Origin: Arthrobacter sp. OY3WO11
GTDB lineage: Bacteria; Actinomycetota; Actinomycetes; Actinomycetales; Micrococcaceae
Length of the DNA: 64,000 nt
Assembly: GCF_001641125.1 (NCBI RefSeq)
Contig: NZ_LWLP01000002.1
Location: 124,001-188,000 of the forward strand
Direction: 5' to 3'
Below the pieces are notes generated by a model, which was given only the letters and a program-made list of their open reading frames with translations, made no database searches and was not told the DNA's origin. This document shows positions 16,974 through 26,242 of the stretch, piece after piece. Position 1 is the stretch's first letter. Every line of letters starts with the position of its first letter. Made by a program: the position numbers and the translations under genes.

Positions 16974-17570
16974 CTACGTTGTGGTGCTCTCGCGAGCAGC
17001 ACGGGCTTGCTGGTGGCGGTAGAGCGTTGCGCGGCTCCCGCCAACGAGACGCGCGGCATCTTCGGCGGTACGCCCCTTGGCGCGGGCGTCCTGGGCGATC
17101 GCGAGTTTGTCTGCGATGACGGCCGGGTCGGACACCGGCCGGCCGAAGCGTGTGCCGTTTTGTCGTGCTGCGGAGATGCCGGCGTTGACCCGCTCGACGA
17201 TCAGCTCGCGCTCATATTCGGCGAGGGTGGCGAGCATGTTCAGCATCAGCCTGCCCGTCGAGGTCGCGGGGTCGATACCATCCGAGATAGACCGGACTTG
17301 GACGCCGCGGTTGCGCAGCAGGGTCACGGTGTTGAGCACGTCGATTAGGGACCGGCCCAAGCGGTCGACACGCCACACAACGACGGTGTCGCCTTCCTCG
17401 GCGTACTCGAGGAGTTTTTTCATTCCCGGGCGCTCGATCGCCGTCTTGCTGCCGGAGGTCACGTCGGCGAAGACGTCGCGTTTCTGCACTCCGGCGGCGA
17501 CCAACGCATCCAGCTGAAGCTGGGCATCCTGGCTGGAAGTACTGACGCGGGTGTAGCCCAGTTGTCTCAC
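16974..17570 (-). CDS. serine recombinase (resolvase/invertase family)
   Basis: This 198-residue protein has the catalytic Ser10 in YTRVSTSSQDAQ, the VWRVDRLGRSL arginine motif, the E-helix LNMLATLAEYERELIVERV and a C-terminal HTH (TAEDAARLVGGSRATLYRHQ). It would resolve or invert DNA at paired sites. Length is normal for small resolvases. The GTG at 17570 is the start. It sits just left of the IS30-like remnant, and a 10-bp hairpin lies upstream at 17701-17728. It is probably a leftover of a transposon. Confidence 0.9.
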   Translation of the reverse strand: MRQLGYTRVSTSSQDAQLQLDALVAAGVQKRDVFADVTSGSKTAIERPGMKKLLEYAEEGDTVVVWRVDRLGRSLIDVLNTVTLLRNRGVQVRSISDGIDPATSTGRLMLNMLATLAEYERELIVERVNAGISAARQNGTRFGRPVSDPAVIADKLAIAQDARAKGRTAEDAARLVGGSRATLYRHQQARAARESTTT

Positions 17571-17700
17571 GGTGCCATTTTGACTCGAAAAGTCCCCGCT
17601 GCGCCTCCGATGAGATGAATCGTGGTGGGACGAGTTTCCGAGACGCAGGCAGCCTTGCCATTCCGCCTAGTCGACCGGCTCCTCCAGGCCGTGGGGCGAT

Positions 17701-17728
17701 GTCTTGAAAAGCTGTTGTTTTTCAAGAC
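17701..17728. repeat. inverted repeat upstream of the serine recombinase
   Basis: GTCTTGAAAA and TTTTCAAGAC form a perfect 10-bp inverted repeat around an 8-base loop. It may be a recombination subsite or a regulatory hairpin; the sequence alone does not decide. Confidence 0.45.
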
Positions 17729-18004
17729 GCTAGGCGACGCCGCTCACCTGTCTCATAACTAACGATGAGTACTCGGCGAATTCCAGTGGTGCCTGCAACA
17801 CCGGATTTAGTTGACTGGGTTCGAGACTAGCTCGGCGAGGACTTCTGCGGGCGTTCGGTAGCCGTGTCGTTTGCGTGGCCGGCGGTTGAGTTCCGCGGCG
17901 ACGTTCTCGAGGATTCCAGGCCCATGGAAAGACAGGTCGGTGCTTTTCGGGAAGTACTGACGAAGGAGTGGATGGTCCCTAGATGTTGGACTGCTAATTA
18001 AACG

Positions 18005-18820
18005 TTACGCGCTGGCGAGGTTGTGAGCGAGGTATTCGTCGGGGCTGAGGTAGCCGAGTCTCCGTTGGATTCGGGTGCTGTTCCACCAACGCAGATACTC
18101 GGTTAGACCGGTGTGGAACTCCTCGATGGTCCTGGGTTGCTGGATTCGGAACCATTCCTCTTTGAGGTGGCTGAAGAACCCTTCCATGGAGGCGTTATCC
18201 AAGCAGGTGCCCTTACGTGACATCGATTGAGTCAGCCCGGCTTCACGGAGCGTGTCCTGCCAGAGCGGATGCCGGTATTGAAACCCCTGATCTGAGTGGA
18301 CAAGGGGTTGCTCGTTTGGAGCGAGACCGCTGATCGCAGCGCGAAGGCCATCGGTGACCATTTTGACGCTCGGAGACGGACCTGCCATGACTGAGACGAT
18401 CCGGTTGTCATGGAGATCAAGGACCGGTGAGACGTAAACCTTGGAGGTGCCCACCGTGAACTCGGTGACATCGGTGGCCCACTTGGTGTGTTTGACGGCG
18501 GTCTCGAACTTGCGGTTCAACACGTTCTCAGCCGTCTTACCGACCTCGCCGCGGAAGGAGTTGTATCTGCGCCGGCGACGGACCGGGCTTTGCAATCCGA
18601 GCCCGCGCATGAGCTTCAGCACGGTCTTCTTCGACACTGTCCATCCCTGTCGCAGGAGCATGGCTAGGACACGTCGATGCCCGTAAGCGCTTCGCGCCTG
18701 CGTGAAGACCTCACGAATGGCTTCTTTGAGTTCCGCCTGCCGATCCGGCCGGGTGAGCCGGTTGCGGTGGTCGTAGAACGTGGACCGGGGAATCTTTGCC
18801 AGATGCAACAGCAGCTGCAA
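18005..18820 (-). CDS. IS3-family transposase OrfB (integrase catalytic domain)
   Basis: This 271-residue frame carries the DDE residues of the IS3 family: WATDVTEF, VHSDQGFQY and NASMEGFFSHLKEE. An N-terminal region (HRNRLTRPDRQAELKEAI) is typical of IS150 OrfB. The same frame is open further upstream into the end of OrfA, in the -1 phase, so the active product is expected to be an OrfAB fusion made by ribosomal frameshifting near the A4 run of GGGAAAATT. A stand-alone start is doubtful. Confidence 0.9.
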   Translation of the reverse strand: MQLLLHLAKIPRSTFYDHRNRLTRPDRQAELKEAIREVFTQARSAYGHRRVLAMLLRQGWTVSKKTVLKLMRGLGLQSPVRRRRRYNSFRGEVGKTAENVLNRKFETAVKHTKWATDVTEFTVGTSKVYVSPVLDLHDNRIVSVMAGPSPSVKMVTDGLRAAISGLAPNEQPLVHSDQGFQYRHPLWQDTLREAGLTQSMSRKGTCLDNASMEGFFSHLKEEWFRIQQPRTIEEFHTGLTEYLRWWNSTRIQRRLGYLSPDEYLAHNLASA

Positions 18821-18858
18821 CCGGTGGTGGGCCTTGAGGTCATTGATCGCTTGAACTT

Positions 18859-19341
18859 TCAGCGTCGTTCCTGTGCCCTCAAGGCCCGCAATTTTCCCAG
18901 GTACGCCACCTCCGCACGCAACCGCTCGTTCTCCCTTCGGAGTTGCTCGACCTCGCTCTCGGGAACTGGATTCTCGCGACTGACCGGTGGCCGGCCCCGT
19001 CTCTTCGGGCGTAAGCCGTCTTCACCCTCGCGCCGGTAAATTCTCGTCCAGTTCGTGACGGTGCCGGGAGAGGGAAGGTCGTATTCCTTGGCCAGGACGC
19101 GTCCGGACACGCCCTGAAGATGACGTCGCACGATCAAGAGCTTAATTTCGATGTCGTACTGCTTACGGTCTCTTGTCATCAGCGCACCCGATCCTCGTAC
19201 CTGCCATCGTTGATACAACATTTGGACAGGGTTAGGTGCTAAATCAAGAGTCAGCGCGACGGACTTCGCAGTCAGCCCTTGCTCGAACAATTCGATAGCC
19301 GACACTGCATCGGAGTGACTCAACGTGCTTTTCAAGTACAT
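18859..19341 (-). CDS. IS3-family OrfA (HTH protein)
   Basis: This 160-residue protein has two helix-turn-helix units (about residues 10-50 and 65-105). A Leu-zipper-like end, ESEVEQLRRENERLRAEVAYL, is typical of IS3-family OrfA. It binds the element ends and regulates transposition. It lies directly upstream of OrfB in the neighbouring frame. Confidence 0.9.
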   Translation of the reverse strand: MYLKSTLSHSDAVSAIELFEQGLTAKSVALTLDLAPNPVQMLYQRWQVRGSGALMTRDRKQYDIEIKLLIVRRHLQGVSGRVLAKEYDLPSPGTVTNWTRIYRREGEDGLRPKRRGRPPVSRENPVPESEVEQLRRENERLRAEVAYLGKLRALRAQERR

Positions 19342-20563
19342 CTGACTACTCCTGGAAGAAAGATCCTAAACTGGGTGTCCAACTTCCGGGGACCACTCCA
19401 GGAGGCCGTTGGTGTTTTCGTTGCTGCCGCGCTGCCAGGGTGAATGTGGCTCACAGAAATAGATCGGCATACCGGTAGCCATAGTGATCTCCTGATGCCG
19501 CGACATCTCCGCTCCTTGATCCCAGGTCGTCGAACGGCGCAGCTGCTCGGGGAGGGTATTCATCGCGGTGATCATGGCGGCGGCGACGGTGCGGGCGGTG
19601 TGGTCCTCAGCCAGATACAGCAACATCACGTATCCGCTAGTGCGTTCAACGAGGGTCCCGATCGCGGATTTCGATGCCGTTGAACCGATGATTAAGTCCC
19701 CTTCCCAATGGCCGGGAACGGCGCGGTCCTCGACCTCGGCTGGCCGGTCAGAGATCATCACCATTTCCTGGAACCGTTGCGGGCGAGGACCTTCCGGCCT
19801 TTGCGGCCGCCGACGCACCCGTCCGGACCGGAGCGCCGTCGCAACTTCCAGGCACAAGGATCCGCGGCCCTGGACGTAGAGGGCCTGATAGATCGTTTCG
19901 TGTGACACCTGCATCTCCGGATTCTCCGGATGCTCCACCTTCAGCCGGCCAGCGACCTGTTCCGGGCTGAACCGGTCGGTGAGCATCGTGGTGACCTGGT
20001 CCCGTAAGGCTAACCCGTCCAGCTTCCGCGGCTTCGGCCTGCGGGCACGAGCCCCACGTTTGCTCCTGTGCGAGCGATGGCGAATACCGGTCACTGACGC
20101 GGTTCCTCGCGATCTCCCGGCTGATTGTGGACGGAGCCCGGCCCAGAATGGCGGCGATATGACGGACTCCATGGCCCTGGGCGAGCTGGAAGCCGATCTC
20201 TTCCCGTTCACGCAACGACAAAAGCCCTGCACGGGGCACACTGAAATTCGGAACGGGCGATGGCAACACCTTCTGATGGTCGCTCAACCACCGGTATGCG
20301 GTCGGACGCGACACCCCCGCGGCCTGCGCCGCCACGGCTACCGACAGCCCGGCATCCAGCCCTTCCCAGAACGCTAGTCGAACACTTAACGGCGACCACG
20401 GCCTACCCATCGACGATACCCCAGAGAATTCAGGGTGTTGCACTCACCACCTGAACTCGCCGCATTTGGGTTATGAGACACATGGCTCCAGTCCGGAGAT
20501 AGGTTCAAATGCCCGTATGGGGATCGGTTTACGGGCACCAGGTGCCAGAGGTGACTGCCCCAA

Positions 20564-20914
20564 CTAGGAAACTAAGATGACCGCACCCGAATCGCCATAG
20601 GTCTGCCTACGTACGACGCCATCGCGGGGGTTCCATGAAGCCGACTTGAATCCTTCAATTTTTAAAGCCGGATGTTCCTCAAACTGCATCTTTGCGATGG
20701 TCACGTCACCTTCACAGATTAGTTCCCTTCCATCTTCAATCTCGATTTTGAGCCCATGTGGTAGGTCCACTGCGGACGTGAGAGTGAAAAGGGAATCGAA
20801 AGGCCTCCCGTACCAACCATCCGGTAGCACCAGGCCGGCCCGCCCATGCTTCGCGAAGAAACGCACAACTACATGGGCAGGCGAACCAAGAATCGGCCAC
20901 GGATTACGCGTCAT
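20564..20914 (-). CDS. hypothetical protein, 116 residues
   Basis: This is a small soluble protein with a strand-rich pattern, starting MTRNPWPILGSPAHVVVRFF, with a WYGRPFDSLF segment. No motif known to me. The ATG at 20914 is reasonable. It stands alone between the IS30 remnant and a membrane protein gene on the same strand. Confidence 0.5.
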   Translation of the reverse strand: MTRNPWPILGSPAHVVVRFFAKHGRAGLVLPDGWYGRPFDSLFTLTSAVDLPHGLKIEIEDGRELICEGDVTIAKMQFEEHPALKIEGFKSASWNPRDGVVRRQTYGDSGAVILVS

Positions 20915-21077
20915 GGGTCGATCCTACCGACGGGTTTCCTCCACCGAACCTATCCTTCCGCTCGCGATGTTCATCGCGACGCCATATGGGGTTGTCTCAA
21001 TCGCCCACACTGATGCCCCTAAGCCGGTGGTCGAACGTGCACCAAATGACCACCGTGAAGCAAGTGGTGGGTGGACG

Positions 21078-21473
21078 TCAGTTTGTGGTCGGTAAGACCG
21101 GTTGCCGAAGGTTTAAGCGGAAGAACGCGACTTCCTTGCCCATCGCGTACCCGGCCGCCGATGTAGGGATGGGCACGAAGGCCAGCCCCCGCCAGGGATG
21201 GGGCAGCAGGAAAAGTACAGCCAATCCGGTGAAGATCAGAGCGTAGATCGGCCAGTGCGGGCCGCGAATGCCGGTCAAGAATCCGATGGCGCCGCCGATC
21301 AAGAGCGCAGCCCCGGTGATCAACAGTGCAGGCGGAAGCGCATCAAGTGACACGGAGGTGAAGAGAAAGACGAGCAACCCGGCGAAGAGCACGGCGGGAA
21401 TCGTAATGCGAAGCCAGAAATCTCGGACGATCCGCCGTCGATCCAGCACATGTTTGTCCACAATGTCCCCCAA
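21078..21473 (-). CDS. small membrane protein, 131 residues
   Basis: Four hydrophobic segments are visible (about residues 22-42, 49-66, 74-90 and 92-110), preceded by a charged N-terminus (DKHVLDRRRIVRDFWLR). No enzymatic motif is present. Function unknown; it may be a remnant of the host-derived segment that also holds the truncated gene on its right. Confidence 0.6.
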   Translation of the reverse strand: MGDIVDKHVLDRRRIVRDFWLRITIPAVLFAGLLVFLFTSVSLDALPPALLITGAALLIGGAIGFLTGIRGPHWPIYALIFTGLAVLFLLPHPWRGLAFVPIPTSAAGYAMGKEVAFFRLNLRQPVLPTTN

Positions 21474-21509
21474 TTCGTCCTCTACCTAGCTTACCGAGCG
21501 CGCAGCGAG

Positions 21510-21919
21510 ACGTCGGTGCCGCCAACCAGACAACGCAGAACGCGCAAACCCTCAGAATCGCCAGCGCCATCGCGCTGGCCGTCATCCTCTTTCTCTCGTA
21601 CTACTGCGGCGGATACGTCGCTGGCCGCATGGCGCGCTTCGACGGACTCAAGCAAGGACTCGCCGTCCGGTTGTGGGGAATCATCATCGCGATCCTCGTC
21701 GCAATCCTCGCCGCAGTGGCCGGAAACCGATTCAACATCCTCGACAACCTCGGCGGCACACCCAGGATTCCCCTGGATGGAAGCGCCCTGACCGCCGGCG
21801 GCCTGATCGGCCTCGCCACCGCCTTCCTGATCCCCCTCCTCGGAGGCAAAGCCGGAATGCGCTTCCACCGAAAAGTCGACCAGGCAGGCATCAACCACCA
21901 AGCAGGAATCACCGACTAA
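21510..21919 (+). pseudogene. 5'-truncated gene for a multi-helix membrane protein
   Basis: The open frame encodes helices (IASAIALAVILFLSYYCGG, then WGIIIAILVAILAAVAG and ALTAGGLIGLATAFLIPLLG) joined by GGYVAGRMARFDGLKQGLAV. In actinobacterial relatives that motif lies well inside a longer protein. Coding-like sequence continues upstream of the first ATG (21629) without a start codon to about 21510. The gene has therefore lost its front. A 96-residue product from 21629 is possible. Confidence 0.5.
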
Positions 21920-21950
21920 CAAAGTTTTCCCACCAAACCCGGGAACCTTG

Positions 21951-21984
21951 GAAGGGTGCAGCTCCACAAAGAGCTGCACCCTTC
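21951..21984 (+). terminator. rho-independent-type hairpin
   Basis: GAAGGGTGCAGCTC and GAGCTGCACCCTTC form a perfect 14-bp stem around CACAAA, 31 bases after the stop of the truncated membrane-protein gene. Confidence 0.8.
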
Positions 21985-22122
21985 AACGCGTCAGCCATAG
22001 CAGCCAGCCCATAAGTCGAATCAAAACCCTAGGGTTTCGAAACACTGAGGCTATGAGACACCCAGATGGGTTCAGAGAAGGAGTCGACGCCCGCTGGCTG
22101 GCTCATCTATCGCATCAGCTGG

Positions 22123-22911
22123 TCATTTGCCAGCCCTGAATACTATCGAGTCGAAGACGGCACGTGCCTCGCTCGTCAGCTCCGGATTGATCGATATGTG
22201 GAATTGGACCACCCAGATCACACCCCGCTGGCCGTTCAAGTCGACCACGCGGTAGGTTTCGCGCTCAGCGGCGCTCGAGTACCAGCGTGTGCATTCGTTT
22301 GAGAGGTCTGAGTGGATGCAAAACTTGCCGCGGTCGCAGGCCTTGATGTCCACGTCGCCTTCAACGGAGTGGTCGAACTCGAAGCCGGAGTAATCGCCCA
22401 ACATGACCTCGACGGGAGGAGTGCTCGCCGTTGACGTCTGCGCCGTCATCGTGTCGACGAAAACCTCAGGCGACGGGCCGACCTCGACAAGCGCGTCCTG
22501 CCACGCGCAGGCGTCCGTCGGCACATATTTGGCGGGCCACCAACCCACGAAGACCCCCCATTCATCAGGGTCATCCGGGTCATCCTTGGCCAGACCTTCG
22601 CCGTCGGTGCTCGACCAGCCGTCTGGGACGGTGATCTCGAAAGGCACGGCGAAGCCGGTGGCGGGGACGAGGTATGTGCCGGCAGCGATGTCGCCATTCT
22701 CCGGCAGCAGTGGCACCGTGCCGGTGTCGCCGCCGTCCGGCAGCGGTGGGACCGTGCGGGCCTCCGTAGTGGGAAGACTGGCGGACGGCGGCGGGACGTC
22801 CTTGGACTCATACTCGCATCCGCCGAGACATCCAATTAGTGCAATAGCCAGCAGGGACAGGATATGGCGCGACCGCTGAGCGGTCTTTCCGGGGGGTGTT
22901 AAGGAGCTCAT
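22123..22911 (-). CDS. putative lipoprotein
   Basis: This 262-residue protein has a lipoprotein signal (RHILSLLAIALIGCLGGC; lipid Cys about residue 32) and a Pro/Thr-rich spacer. The folded domain has paired cysteines (TDACAWQ, KACDRGKFCIHSDLSNEC) and a YRVVDLNGQRGVIWVVQF strand near the end. It would be anchored on the outer face of the membrane. The fold resembles the sensor-like lipoproteins common in actinobacteria, but I cannot name a family. An ABC ATPase fragment lies upstream. Confidence 0.65.
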   Translation of the reverse strand: MSSLTPPGKTAQRSRHILSLLAIALIGCLGGCEYESKDVPPPSASLPTTEARTVPPLPDGGDTGTVPLLPENGDIAAGTYLVPATGFAVPFEITVPDGWSSTDGEGLAKDDPDDPDEWGVFVGWWPAKYVPTDACAWQDALVEVGPSPEVFVDTMTAQTSTASTPPVEVMLGDYSGFEFDHSVEGDVDIKACDRGKFCIHSDLSNECTRWYSSAAERETYRVVDLNGQRGVIWVVQFHISINPELTSEARAVFDSIVFRAGK

Positions 22912-23566
22912 CGATCCGCCAGGCCGCTACCGGGTACTGTGAGGCCCCGCAGCCAGGTGGCCCCGCGGGCGGCCCGAGATAGGATGCCGTCGCCTTAAGT
23001 CTCCTCCGGCACAGAACCCGTGACAATGACGAGTTGTACGAAGATCGGTTCCGATTCTCCTTTCTATCGATGATGTCCATCAGCAGGCGGCGGTTCACCG
23101 GGTCAAAGCCCTTCGTGGGTTCGTCCAAAATGAGCAGCTCCGGGTCGTTCATAATGGTCACGCCCAGCTGGACCTTCTGCTGCTGACCGCCGGAAAGCTT
23201 GTCCAGCCGGGCCGTGGCCTTGTCGGCAAGGCCGACGCGCTCCAGGTAGTCCAGGGACCATGTCTTGGCTGCACAAGCGGCTCCGCCGCGTCCCCCAACG
23301 TCATCGTGCCAGCCTATCTGTCCCCCGGAATGGTCCGTCCCCTACGGGCAACGTAGGCTGTCACTCCCGCCGGCGGCTACCTCAGGCGTCCCTTACCGAC
23401 CGGCTCTTCATGCGCCCTTAGGTGAATCTCAAAAAAATCCTTTACTAAAGGCGCAGCTCGTCAGAGGGTAATTGGCACCGTTGGTGATTCTCAACTGCTG
23501 CAGCACGCTGTTGATTTCTGTCCATGGAGCGTTGCCAGGTTTGGCCCCGGATGCCAAGCTACGTAG
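22912..23566. other. decayed region with an ABC-transporter remnant
   Basis: Apart from the ATPase fragment listed separately, no gene is recognisable. The right half (23290-23566) probably holds the promoter of the alpha/beta hydrolase gene. Confidence 0.4.
23075..23270 (-). pseudogene. internal fragment of an ABC transporter ATPase
   Basis: Minus-strand translation gives YLERVGLADKATARLDKLSG, then GQQQKVQLGVTIMNDPELLI and LDEPTKGFDPVNRR. These are the signature and Walker B region of a drug-export type ATPase. The Walker A part is missing and the frame loses similarity on both sides, so it cannot be functional. Confidence 0.75.
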
Positions 23567-24382
23567 GTGGGCGCAGTTACGGTGTCCGGCCTCAAAATCA
23601 CGTACCGGGTTGCGGGATCAGGTGATCCCCTCGTTCTTCTTCATGGCGGCTTTGGGTTTGACAGCCGATCGTGGGGCCCGCAGTTCGAAGCCCTCGATGA
23701 CGAGTTCACTGTTGTCGCCTGGGACGCTCCTGGCTGCGGCGGATCTGATGATCCGCCCGAGTCCTTTTGCATGGAAGATTACGCTGACAGCCTGGCCGAA
23801 TTTGTGAGAGCACTCGGCCTGACTCGCCCTCATATACTTGGGCTGTCGTTCGGGGCCGCGCTGGCCCTGGCGCTCTATTCACGACACCGGACCCTGCCCA
23901 GAAGCCTGATCCTGGCAGGAGCGTACGCCGGCTGGGCCGGCTCCCTGCCAGCCGACGAGGTGCGGCGGCGCGTTCAGCGGATCAGCAAGGAAGTTACGCA
24001 GCCTCCCGAGGACTGGTTGCCCAAATACCTGCCCGGCATGCTCACCGAGTCTGCATCCCGAGAAATGGCCGAACAGACACTCGCGCTGATGTCCGATATC
24101 CACCCGCGGGCCAGTTTGACGATGCTCCGAGCGATGGCGAATGCCGATCTTCGCGGCATCCTCCCTGACATCGACGTCCCGACGCTGGTGCTGCATGGCG
24201 AATTAGACGCCCGATCACCGCTGGCGGTCGGGAAGGAACTGCATGCGACAATCCCCGCATCGCAGCTCGTCGTACTCCCAGGCGTCGGGCACTTGAGCAA
24301 TATAGAGGCCGCCGAGGCCTTTAATTTCGAGGTAAGGATGTTCCTTCGTTCGCTCAGCCCCCGCGAGACACTCTGGCGCTAG
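23567..24382 (+). CDS. alpha/beta hydrolase
   Basis: This 271-residue alpha/beta-hydrolase has the oxyanion HGG motif (LVLLHGGFGFDSRSW), the nucleophile elbow GLSFGAA (Ser near residue 97), Asp in HGELDARSP and His in GVGHLSN. The cap region around residues 120-190 is helical. Family members hydrolyse esters or amides or act as haloperoxidases; the substrate is unknown. The GTG at 23567 is the start. It stands alone on the plus strand. Confidence 0.85.
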   Translation: MGAVTVSGLKITYRVAGSGDPLVLLHGGFGFDSRSWGPQFEALDDEFTVVAWDAPGCGGSDDPPESFCMEDYADSLAEFVRALGLTRPHILGLSFGAALALALYSRHRTLPRSLILAGAYAGWAGSLPADEVRRRVQRISKEVTQPPEDWLPKYLPGMLTESASREMAEQTLALMSDIHPRASLTMLRAMANADLRGILPDIDVPTLVLHGELDARSPLAVGKELHATIPASQLVVLPGVGHLSNIEAAEAFNFEVRMFLRSLSPRETLWR

Positions 24383-24412
24383 AAAGCGGTCTTTGGGCCC
24401 TACGCGAACTTA

Positions 24413-24676
24413 GTGATATCTGTCATGTTGTCGTCTATGGCCTTCCTTCTTGAATACGCAACCGACCACGGTGCTGGTCGGTTCGTTATTGAGGGTGCGA
24501 GTTTTAGTGACGCGATGGCTAAGGCAAGGAGGGCCCTCCATGGTTTTGACTGCATTCGTGCCATCTTGCGGCACACCCCTGGCCCACGCTCCCCCTTCGG
24601 TGAAGGCGCGATCCTCGCTGAGTACACGGCGGCCGAAGGCTGGATCATCCAAGAGGCGGCGTCGGGAATGGCATAG
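24413..24676 (+). CDS. hypothetical protein, up to 87 residues
   Basis: This is a small soluble frame 30 bases after the hydrolase stop. The likely start is one of the ATGs among MISVMLSSMAF, and the core is FLLEYATDHGAGRFVIEGAS followed by a helix. It may be co-transcribed with the hydrolase gene. No motif known. Confidence 0.45.
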   Translation: MISVMLSSMAFLLEYATDHGAGRFVIEGASFSDAMAKARRALHGFDCIRAILRHTPGPRSPFGEGAILAEYTAAEGWIIQEAASGMA

Positions 24677-25260
24677 TTCTCCGGTTTTCCCTCATCCGCG
24701 GGCTGTGTCATCTATGGATCCTTTATCAAGATCGGAGGAGCTGCTCGCCAACATTTCTCCAACCCCTGTCTTTAGCGGTTCAGACAGCAGTGAGTCGTCT
24801 CAAGAATGTGTCTCACCCGGGCTATTCTCAACAAAAGAAGAATGAGGCCTTTGATGAGCTAGCAAGGAGTCGGGCTGGGGAGTATCGGTGTCATTTTCAA
24901 GAGTCATCTGCACGGAATGTCAGAAGTCGTCTGCACTCCTATCCCGCGTACCTAAAGGCGAACAACGATGGCGGTCCGTTTACGGGCCGGCTGTCCTCAG
25001 ACTTCAAGTTGCCGCCACAGATGCGCTTCTCCGGCCCCGCTGGTTCCTCAGGACTAGGACTTCCGTTCGATGGGCGGAAACTCTGGACACCACGACCGCG
25101 CGGACGGAACGGCCGCGCTACCCATGCCTCTCCTGTGGCAAACAGTAATAGTGCGCCTCCGAGCGATGGGGCGGGCCAAACCTCTCCAGTAGTGTTTTGA
25201 ATCGCACCTCCTTGACCGCCCAAGGAAGCGACTTGGCAAAGCATCTTCAGGAGGAATTTC
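24677..25260. other. intergenic region with a res-like site
   Basis: No gene is supported. The region holds the resolvase-site-like sequence at 24885-24940. Its right end, AGGAGGAATTTC, gives the Mrr-like gene an excellent ribosome binding site. Confidence 0.5.
24885..24940 (+). repeat. res-like recombination site, left
   Basis: TGTCATTTTCA is followed by AGTCATCTGCAC and, after GGAATGTCAG, by AGTCGTCTGCAC. These are the building blocks of the res site described for Tn3-family transposons of the Tn163/Tn5393 type. The same blocks occur in the opposite orientation at 28330-28480. Here the subsites are compressed, as if part had been deleted. Confidence 0.55.
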
Positions 25261-26079
25261 ATGTATCCACTCCCGCCGGATCGTCTTGATCGCAAGTACC
25301 TCCAACCCTTCTGGGACATGATGCGGGAGCGTGCCGCGATCTTGGGCAAAGACGGCGGTAGTCGGGAAGACCACAAGAACGACATCGCGGAATGGGCCTG
25401 GAAGATGATTGACGGGCTCTATCCCCAGCCGACCCATATGCCTCCTGAGCCAAAAAAGCCCGGGGTTTTCGGATCCGTCAAGAAATACACGCAGAACATG
25501 CGACGGTACTACGAAACCTACGATCCAGAGTATTTCGTGCGCCGAGACGTAGGCCTGTGGCTAATGCAGTGCTCAGAAGGACTCCTGGAAAGTGCTTCTT
25601 GGGAGCTGAGGCAACCCGCTGCAACCCTGCCAGTAGCCTCGGCCACCGTTGACCGGGGCGGTTTACAGTGGGACCCGCAGGGAGACAGGCCTGAGCCGAT
25701 GGCCGCGTGCTCTCCCCGGCAGGCAGAGTACCTTGCAAAGGCTTGGATGGAGTACCTCGGCGCCACAGGATGCAAAGTTTCGCAGGCGACGCGGGACGGT
25801 GGGGTTGACGTGGAAAGCGAGCATTTTGTCGGAGAAGTAAAGCATCATGCCGAACCAGTCTCCCCTGGAATCGTCCGCCAGATCGTTGGGGTTGCCTCCA
25901 TCGAAGGCAAGATACCCGTGGTCTTCTCTCTGAACGGGTATTCAGCGGCGGCCCTGGAAGTGGGCCGGAGAGGCGGAGCCGCCCTCTTCACCTACAGCTT
26001 CGAGCATGGGACGCTACGGGCCGCTTCCCCACATGGGGACAAGGCGCTAAAGCTGGGACTTCTCAGCCTAACCATTTAG
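25261..26079 (+). CDS. Mrr-like PD-(D/E)xK nuclease, probable defence gene
   Basis: This 272-residue protein has a C-terminal restriction-endonuclease-like domain of the Mrr type. Asp183 lies in RDGGVDVES, Glu192-x-Lys194 in FVGEVKHH and Gln207 in IVRQIVG. The helix SPRQAEYLAKAWMEYLGATG precedes it, as in Mrr proteins. The N-terminal 150 residues match no domain I know and may sense the target. Mrr-type nucleases cut foreign, often modified, DNA in the cytoplasm. The ATG has a strong AGGAGGA site. It is followed by the SIR2-like gene, 163 bases downstream on the same strand. Confidence 0.75.
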   Translation: MYPLPPDRLDRKYLQPFWDMMRERAAILGKDGGSREDHKNDIAEWAWKMIDGLYPQPTHMPPEPKKPGVFGSVKKYTQNMRRYYETYDPEYFVRRDVGLWLMQCSEGLLESASWELRQPAATLPVASATVDRGGLQWDPQGDRPEPMAACSPRQAEYLAKAWMEYLGATGCKVSQATRDGGVDVESEHFVGEVKHHAEPVSPGIVRQIVGVASIEGKIPVVFSLNGYSAAALEVGRRGGAALFTYSFEHGTLRAASPHGDKALKLGLLSLTI

Positions 26080-26242
26080 GACTCCTGGCACACGCTGCTG
26101 TGCAGTGCGTGGACCCTCCACGCGGCTATCGGAAACGAACGAAGATTCCAGGAGTCCGATGAATCGAGGTTAGAGCTTGCTGCTCCCCCTAGCAGCCATG
26201 CCCCCACACATGGGATGAGGATATGTCGAAGTACCATGAGCC

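Larger units (their letters stand above)
17969..19400 (-). mobile_element. IS3-family element (IS150-like), inserted in the IS30 transposase
   Basis: This 1,432-bp element has terminal inverted repeats (TGGATGGTCCC… on the left; complement of TGGAGTGGTCCCC… on the right) that share a following GTTGGAC. The 4-bp direct repeat GGAG flanks it at 17965-17968 and 19401-19404. Both transposase frames appear intact, so it may still be mobile. Confidence 0.85.
17807..20410 (-). pseudogene. IS30-family transposase, frameshifted and interrupted
   Basis: The N-terminal HTH part is read in one frame (from the ATG at 20410, through STISREIARN). Near base 20085 the frame shifts, and the catalytic part continues (HETIYQALYVQGRG, GHWEGDLIIGS, TWDQGAEM, PHSPWQRGSNENTNGLL). 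After NGLL the IS3-family element intervenes. The last residues (RQYFPKSTDLSFHGPGILE to the stop at 17807) lie on the far side. The frame restored across the insertion reads NGLLRQYF, as in intact IS30 transposases. It is not functional. Confidence 0.85.
17749..20480 (-). mobile_element. decayed IS30-family element interrupted by an IS3-family element
   Basis: The ends begin with TGTCTCATAAC on the left (17749) and its complement on the right (to 20480). Similarity between the ends extends inward through a GGTGGTG.. / CAACACC region. Without the IS3-family insert and one target repeat, the element is about 1.3 kb, normal for IS30. Its transposase is broken twice. I could not identify a flanking target duplication. 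Confidence 0.75.

Noticed and set aside
24790..25200. A 136-codon frame before the Mrr-like gene
   Set aside because: It runs through the res-like site and shows no coding pattern.
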